Assembly: GCA_002448395.1 (NCBI GenBank)
Contig: DJXS01000077.1
Coordinates: forward strand, 1-11,675
Reading direction: 5' to 3'
Length of the DNA stretch: 11,675 bases
Source of the DNA: Lachnospiraceae bacterium UBA6998
Lineage (GTDB): Bacteria > Bacillota > Clostridia > Lachnospirales > Lachnospiraceae
Part shown: piece after piece, positions 8,405 through 11,675 of the stretch
Position numbering within the stretch: the stretch's first letter is position 1
Layout of the letters: every line of letters begins with the position of its first letter
The notes under the pieces: model-generated
Seen by the model: the letters and a program-made list of their open reading frames with translations, nothing else
Database searches by the model: none
What the model was told of the DNA's origin: nothing
Made by a program: the position numbers and the translations under genes

Positions 8405-8433
8405 AATATATACCTCGCCCGCCAATATGGCAA
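8405..8433 (-). promoter_or_regulatory. Promoter of the hydrolase-reductase-transpeptidase block
   Basis: On the minus strand TTGCCA (8428-8433) and TATATT (8405-8410) are separated by exactly 17 bp. The distance to the ATG at 8358 is about 40 nt after the expected start site. This is one of the best sigma-70-type promoters in the window. Confidence 0.7.
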
Positions 8434-8698
8434 GCAAGGTATCACTGGTTCAGATTGGCCACTTATCTTTGATGCATAAAACTCCTATGATCAGATCCCC
8501 GGATGCTCCTCTTCTTAGATAGCTATTTGTCAAATTTCAAATACTAAAAAGCTGTGGATCAGAACAATCCGCATAATCTCCTTTTAGCTTCTTTCTATAA
8601 AGCGAAGCAGCAGAGTACCACATCCATAGGAGCTGCCGCACCGCTATGGTTAAAATCAATTGCTCCGCAATAGCTTTGGATGAATGCCAAAAACAAAC
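8434..8698. other. Non-coding gap with hairpins; probable outer end of the IS605-like element
   Basis: No credible gene is seen. TGTGGAT (8553-8559) and ATCCGCA (8567-8573) form a 7-bp stem with one G-T pair. CCATAG (8619-8624) and CTATGG (8644-8649 region) form a wider one. ATTGC-TCC-GCAAT (8659-8671) is a tight hairpin 28 bp beyond the tnpA stop; IS200/IS605 ends carry such small subterminal hairpins. The exact element boundary cannot be set. Confidence 0.4.
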
Positions 8699-9115
8699 TT
8701 ACTGGTTCCGGATGTAATCCTGAACCATTGCGAGAGAATTCTCGCTGACCGTCGTGACGAAATAACTGTCCGACCAGAAGTACGGCTTCCAGTAGTATTT
8801 CTTAAGGACAGTCTCCCCGTATTCTTTCCTGGCGAACCGGGATGTTTTTGTCTTTACAATGTTGACAAGACTTCCCGGGGCGGTAAAAGGATCCGCTTCG
8901 AACAGGACGTGTACATGGTCCGCTTCCCCGTTCATCTCCAGGATCACAAGCCCCTTCTCCCTGAAGATATCACGGATCGTGCCGTATACGATCTCCTTAA
9001 CGCCTCCGGTCAGGACCGGGTGCCGGTACTTTGTCACCAGCACCATGTGGTACTGCAGCAGGAAGCAGCTGTGCCGGTTTGTATAGTAGGGCTGGCCTTT
9101 CTTTTTCTCGTACAT
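8699..9115 (-). CDS. tnpA: IS200/IS605-family Y1 transposase TnpA
   Basis: The protein has 138 residues, normal for the family. It is a single-strand DNA transposase that nicks and joins element ends through a phosphotyrosine. The HUH metal motif is HVH (His67, Val68, His69, within EADHVHVLFEA), and the catalytic tyrosine is Tyr134 in VQDYIRNQ. Supporting motifs are YHMVLVTKYRHPVL near 22-35 and KYYWKPYFWSDSYFV near 106-120. ATG 9115 is chosen because typical TnpA proteins begin just before this RHSCFLLQYH segment; AAAGGAG stands about 11 nt upstream. The gene looks intact. It diverges from the tnpB remnant, the arrangement of IS605 itself. With the tnpB-side end missing, the copy is probably not mobile as a whole, although TnpA could act on other copies. 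Confidence 0.93.
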   Translation of the reverse strand: MYEKKKGQPYYTNRHSCFLLQYHMVLVTKYRHPVLTGGVKEIVYGTIRDIFREKGLVILEMNGEADHVHVLFEADPFTAPGSLVNIVKTKTSRFARKEYGETVLKKYYWKPYFWSDSYFVTTVSENSLAMVQDYIRNQ

Positions 9116-9130
9116 TTGTTCGAATTCTCC

Positions 9131-9159
9131 TTTACACCCACCTGGAAATATAGTATAAT
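9131..9159 (+). promoter_or_regulatory. Promoter of the tnpB remnant
   Basis: TTTACA (9131-9136), 17 bp, then a perfect TATAAT (9154-9159). The tnpB ATG is about 35 nt past the expected transcription start. Confidence 0.65.
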
Positions 9160-9175
9160 AATACCATATTTTAAA
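9147..9175 (-). promoter_or_regulatory. Possible promoter of tnpA, overlapping that of tnpB
   Basis: On the minus strand TTTAAA (9170-9175) and TATATT (9147-9152) are 17 bp apart. The -10 regions of the two divergent promoters overlap, so the two genes would compete for polymerase. Confidence 0.45.
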
Positions 9176-9200
9176 GCGAATATAAAAGGAACACCCATTC

Positions 9201-9749
9201 ATGTACCTGGCAGACACAACTGTAGTATCAAGAACTAAATACCCTGAGATCTGCGGGCAGATGGAGGAGTGGCTGCGCCTGTCGAAGAACCTCTACAACG
9301 CAGCGTTGTTCCGGATCCGCCAGGTATTCACCGGATGGAACAAGGAGAAACGTACAGACAACGAGGAGGAAGTCTTCGGGGAAGTGCGTGTCATGCAGGC
9401 GGCATACCCGCACATAAAGGTACGGCGCGTCCTCTCGTACCGCGCCTTGGAGGCCATCATGCGGGCGAACAGGAACCCGGACTTTTTTGCGGGCCTTCCC
9501 ATGCAGACGTCCCAGCGGATCCTGAAGGAAGCAGTCACCGTGTTCAAAGCGTGGCTGTCCTCTCTGAAGGAATTTGACCGCGCCCCGGAGAAGTATACGG
9601 GAAAGCCCCGCATGCCGAAATACCTGAAAGGAGACAGGCATACCTTTTATATCACGAACCAGGACGCGGTCCTGTACCCTGTGTACAGGGAGGAGAACTG
9701 TGCCGGCACAGCCTGCAGCGAATATGACGGCATGGACCTTGGTGCCTGA
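9201..9749 (+). pseudogene. tnpB: TnpB (IS605 OrfB) N-terminal remnant
   Basis: 182 codons remain of a protein normally around 400 residues. ATG 9201 follows AAAGGA. The visible part is the N-terminal OrfB region: YPEICGQMEEWLRLSKNLYNAALFRIRQ is the typical opening, followed by LSYRALEAIMRAN, the conserved SQRILKEAV segment, KPRMPKYLK and FYITNQDAVLYP. Identity to the family stops near YDGMD. The RuvC catalytic acidic residues and zinc finger are gone, so RNA-guided nuclease activity is impossible. The frame ends at TGA 9747-9749 inside the palindromic repeat that starts at 9735. The right end of the element, which would also encode the guide (omega) RNA, is not found after it. Confidence 0.85.
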
Positions 9750-9764
9750 CACCATTAAATTTTT
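9735..9764 (+). repeat. REP-like palindromic repeat, copy 1
   Basis: Thirty bases beginning GACCTTGGTGCCTGACACC and ending ATTAAATTTTT. The core TGGTG-CCTGA-CACCA is a short hairpin. It recurs at 11564-11594 in the same orientation with only a one-base difference in the hairpin loop. Copy 1 supplies the last codons of the broken tnpB frame. Confidence 0.85.
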
Positions 9765-9783
9765 ATAAACGTAGTAATTTGCA

Positions 9784-9820
9784 TTGACGAATTTAGCGGC
9801 TTATGCTATTGCTATAGTAA
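9784..9820 (+). promoter_or_regulatory. Possible promoter and operator of the XRE gene
   Basis: TTGACG (9784-9789) is 17 bp from TATTGC (9807-9812). A near-palindrome, TTGCTATAGTAA (9809-9820), overlaps the -10 and could be the site of autoregulation by the XRE protein. Both assignments are tentative. Confidence 0.35.
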
Positions 9821-9859
9821 GTTCGTATCTGTTTTAGATGAAAGAGGAGCAGGTGAGAA

Positions 9860-10216
9860 ATGACTATATCGGAGAGGATATTTGAACTGCTGGAGAAGCG
9901 TGGGATGAGCCAGAAGGAGTTTTCAGAGAAGACGGGGATTGCACAGAGCAGCATAAGTGACTGGAAGAGGAAGAAGACAAATCCGGTGAGCGAGAAGATC
10001 CTGATCATCTGCAATGTGCTGGATGTGACGCCTTATGAGCTCCTGGGAGGCACTGACGGAGTCGGAAGCCGGAGCAACCCGTCCGATATGATACTGATCG
10101 ACAAGAATTCGGAATATGGCAGCGCTATAATGGATTTTCTTGCCCTGGATAGAGGAAATCAGGGAAGGCTGCTCGGATACCTGAAAGCGCTTACAGAAAT
10201 GCGGCAGGACAGCTGA
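9860..10216 (+). CDS. XRE-family helix-turn-helix regulator
   Basis: 118 residues from ATG 9860, with GAGGAG (9844-9849) upstream. Residues 4-62 form a Cro/CI-type domain: the helix-turn-helix reads MSQKEFSEKTGIAQSSISDWKRKK, followed by the usual VSEKILIICNVLDVTPYELLGG. The C-terminal 55 residues (DKNSEYGSAIMDFLALDRGNQGRLLGYLKAL) look like a short helical dimerisation tail and match no enzyme or peptidase motif. The RAYT gene starts about 125 bp downstream on the same strand, so this protein may control it. XRE genes next to transposases are common in Clostridia, but the partnership here is inferred from position. Confidence 0.88.
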   Translation: MTISERIFELLEKRGMSQKEFSEKTGIAQSSISDWKRKKTNPVSEKILIICNVLDVTPYELLGGTDGVGSRSNPSDMILIDKNSEYGSAIMDFLALDRGNQGRLLGYLKALTEMRQDS

Positions 10217-10229
10217 ACGGCAGAGAGTT

Positions 10230-10251
10230 GGAGAGATCTGTAGGTCTCTCC
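10230..10251 (+). terminator. Hairpin between XRE and RAYT genes
   Basis: GGAGAGATC (10230-10238), loop TGTA, GGTCTCTCC (10243-10251): a 9-bp stem with one G-U pair. It stands 13 bp after the XRE stop and is followed by TTATAAATA, not a full U-tract. It may be a weak terminator or attenuator, or a structured recognition site for the RAYT protein. Confidence 0.45.
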
Positions 10252-10340
10252 TTATAAATACAGCAGATATTCGTATAAACGATATAATTATTATAAACGG
10301 CAGAGCTGAAGATACACAGGGAAGAAAGAGGGGCAGAGAG

Positions 10341-10952
10341 ACGAGAAAAAAGAGGGAATGGTATGAAGGGGCAAGTTACCACATCATGGGAAGAGGCAAC
10401 CGGCATGGCGTGATCTATCGCGACAGGGATGACTATGGCCTTTTCCTCAGGCTGTTGAAGGAAGTACAGAACAGGTACCCGTTTGTCCTTCAGGCATACT
10501 GCCTGATGACGAACCATTTTCATCTGGAACTTACGACTGTGAACGACCCGATCTGGAAGATCATGCAGCCGGTGATGAACCATTACGCCCGGATGTTCAA
10601 TCAGAAATATGGCTATGATGGACACCTGTTTGATTCCCGGTACACGTCCTGCCTGATCGAGGATGACAGATATTTCCTGGAAGTCAGCAGGTATATACAC
10701 CTGAACCCGGTCAAAGCGACAATGGTTAGGGAACCGCTTGCATATGAATACAGCAGCTACCGGCATTATATGACTGATGGCAGCAGGAAGGAAGGGGAGA
10801 TCGTAACAGATACCTCCCGGGTGCTGGGGGCTTTTAGGACAGACCCGCGTGAACAATACCGCATGTTTGTGGAAGGTAAGATCTCCCATGCGGAACAGGA
10901 GATGCTGATCATGAAAGACATGAAGGAGAACGAGTTATGGCAGCCTTGGTAA
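10341..10952 (+). CDS. REP-associated tyrosine transposase (RAYT, TnpA_REP)
   Basis: Homology begins at ACG 10341 (RKKREWYEGASYHIMGRGNRHG), where related proteins have ATG. GAGGGG lies about 7 nt before it, so this looks like a mutated or non-standard start. The first true ATG, 10386, would remove the first beta-strand just before the GRGNRHG hallmark. Counted from 10386, HUH residues are His44 and His46 (MTNHFHLEL), and the catalytic Tyr103 lies in SRYIHLNPVKA; both are intact. Other family motifs are YARMFNQKYGYDGHLFDSRY and YEYSSYRHY. The total is 203 residues from ACG or 188 from ATG. RAYT enzymes are single-copy domesticated IS200-like proteins linked to palindromic REP repeats; two REP-like repeats flank this gene. 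Confidence 0.88.
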   Translation, partial: TRKKREWYEGASYHIMGRGNRHGVIYRDRDDYGLFLRLLKEVQNRYPFVLQAYCLMTNHFHLELTTVNDPIWKIMQPVMNHYARMFNQKYGYDGHLFDSRYTSCLIEDDRYFLEVSRYIHLNPVKATMVREPLAYEYSSYRHYMTDGSRKEGEIVTDTSRVLGAFRTDPREQYRMFVEGKISHAEQEMLIMKDMKENELWQPW

Positions 10953-11056
10953 GGAGCGAGGGGCATGGCACTGAAATGAATCTAATTTATTTAGGCATTA
11001 TAAAATGCATTGCAAAATGCAGTTCAATTTAGTTATACTTTATTGAGGGGAGATAA
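10953..11056 (+). promoter_or_regulatory. BrnTA promoter region with tandem palindromes
   Basis: TTGCAA (11010-11015) and TATACT (11034-11039), 18 bp apart, form a likely promoter. Two 14-bp palindromes of the form GCATT-NNNN-AATGC, at 10995-11008 and 11007-11020, share two bases and repeat with a 12-bp period. They cover the -35 box, as expected for autorepression by a BrnA-BrnT complex. GAGGGGAG stands ahead of the brnT ATG. Confidence 0.6.
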
Positions 11057-11272
11057 ATGTACGAGTATTTTGAGTTTAATATCGAGGATGCCCAGTTTGA
11101 GTGGGATGAAGAACATCCTGGTGAGGAACGATATAATATACTTGGAAGAGTTCGAAAGGTGCTGTTTGTGGTATGCACATTAAGAGAAAAGAATACAGTA
11201 CGAACAATATCTGCACGTACAGCATCACTTCCGGAAAGAGAAAGGTATGAAGATGGTGAATGTGAGTTTTAA
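11057..11272 (+). pseudogene. brnT: BrnT-family toxin with internal deletion
   Basis: 71 residues, against about 90-100 for the family (a type II ribonuclease toxin with a RelE-like fold). The start MYEYFEFN-FEWDEE is typical. Normally the next 30 or so residues hold the conserved KHG-containing helix and an FDDP-like segment. Here FEWDEE is followed directly by HPGEERYNILG, so that block is missing in frame. The C-terminal half is normal: VRKVLFVVCTLREKNTVRTISART and the family signature ERERYE. The likely cause is recombination between short repeats encoding DEE. The toxin is probably inactive but may still bind its antitoxin. ATG 11057 has a strong GAGGGGAG site. The gene overlaps brnA by 26 bp. 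Confidence 0.75.
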
Positions 11273-11555
11273 GGAATTAAATGCCGAATTGACCAGAGAG
11301 GAGCTTGAAGAGTTAGAAAACGCTGCGGCTCGTACTATTAAATACGATGAAGATAGTCCGGAAATGACAGAAGAAATGTTGAAGCAGTTTAAGCGGATGA
11401 AACAGAATAGCAGGACTAAGCAAACTGCTTCAATACGTCTGTCAGAAAAGGCGCAGAGATTTTCCAAAGCATATGGAAAAGGCTATACATCTTTTCTCAG
11501 CCGCCTGATCGATGCAGCTCTTGATGACGATACACTCGTTAAGAAATGCTTGTGA
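11247..11555 (+). CDS. brnA: BrnA-family antitoxin
   Basis: 102 residues. The central YDEDSPEMTEEMLKQFKRM is the BrnA signature, and the C-terminal part (KQTASIRLSEKAQRFSKAYGKGYTSFLSRLIDAAL) is the ribbon-helix-helix DNA-binding and dimer segment. BrnA neutralises BrnT and, alone or in complex, represses the shared promoter; the tandem palindromes at 10995-11020 are the obvious candidate operator. ATG 11247 lies inside the toxin gene's last codons, with an in-frame ATG two codons later (11253). AGAAAGG lies just upstream of both. The overlap implies coupled translation. The antitoxin frame appears complete, while its partner toxin is damaged. Confidence 0.85.
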   Translation: MKMVNVSFKELNAELTREELEELENAAARTIKYDEDSPEMTEEMLKQFKRMKQNSRTKQTASIRLSEKAQRFSKAYGKGYTSFLSRLIDAALDDDTLVKKCL

Positions 11556-11563
11556 CAATTATA

Positions 11564-11594
11564 GACCTTGGTGCACTGACACCATTAAATTTTT
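11564..11594 (+). repeat. REP-like palindromic repeat, copy 2
   Basis: Same orientation as 9735-9764. The 31 bases differ only by one extra A in the hairpin (TGGTG-CACTGA-CACCA). It begins 8 bp after the brnA stop and ends ATTAAATTTTT, so it could also act as a rho-independent terminator of brnTA, although the stem is only 5 bp. Confidence 0.85.
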
Positions 11595-11675
11595 CTGGCA
11601 TGTTTTGTATTCCATGGAGGAAATGGGAGCCGGAGAAGGGTAACTATCAACGTGAACCGGTGTATTACTGTGCAT
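11595..11675. other. Unassigned sequence at window edge
   Basis: No recognisable gene or motif. The bases after copy 2 of the repeat do not continue the tnpB reading frame in any frame, so this is not simply the other side of the tnpB break. Confidence 0.5.

Noticed and set aside
8684..9238. Open frame on the + strand opposite tnpA
   Set aside because: No motif; the minus strand has the HUH and Tyr motifs of TnpA.
9201..9749. tnpB as an active RNA-guided nuclease with guide RNA
   Set aside because: The RuvC and zinc-finger regions and the right end that would encode the guide RNA are missing.
9735..11594. The 30-bp repeats as target-site duplication of one insertion
   Set aside because: They are too long, include their own palindrome, differ by one base, and the sequence beyond copy 2 does not continue tnpB.

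Overview
The window looks like a Lachnospiraceae-type Firmicute (Clostridia) chromosome. The grounds are G-rich Shine-Dalgarno sites, a membrane-anchored circularly permuted GH3 beta-glucosidase, aldo/keto reductases carrying ferredoxin domains, FN3-YkuD secreted proteins, and IS200/IS605 and BrnTA cargo. This is a judgement from protein style; no database was searched.

Left part (1-4521). A GH3 glycosidase runs leftward off the window edge. It diverges from a TetR-family repressor gene, and the 220-bp gap between them holds overlapping palindromes inside the likely promoters. Downstream of the repressor on the + strand lie a FlK-like hotdog thioesterase and a YbaK-type aminoacyl-tRNA deacylase. 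A strong hairpin (4522-4583) separates them from the convergent minus-strand block.

Middle part (4598-8433, minus strand). Transcription order is a tandem alpha/beta-hydrolase gene broken by a frameshift, then an aldo/keto reductase that has lost its N-terminal part, then an FN3-YkuD L,D-transpeptidase whose start codon overlaps the reductase stop codon. A good sigma-70-type promoter with a nearby inverted repeat precedes the hydrolase. The block looks like one transcription unit that is decaying in its first two genes.

Right part (about 8600-11675). This is a mobile-element island. A divergent IS605-like pair comes first: tnpA is intact, and tnpB is cut off after its N-terminal third. The tnpB frame ends inside a palindromic repeat of about 30 bp that recurs in the same orientation 1.83 kb later. 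Between the two copies lie an XRE regulator, a REP-associated tyrosine transposase (RAYT) whose natural start appears to be ACG instead of ATG, and a BrnT-BrnA toxin-antitoxin pair whose toxin has lost an internal segment. Tandem palindromes overlap the BrnTA promoter.

The most interesting structure is the XRE-RAYT-BrnTA interval bracketed by REP-like palindromes and abutting the severed tnpB. Four genes (hydrolase, reductase, tnpB, brnT) carry visible lesions. No rRNA, tRNA or CRISPR array was seen.
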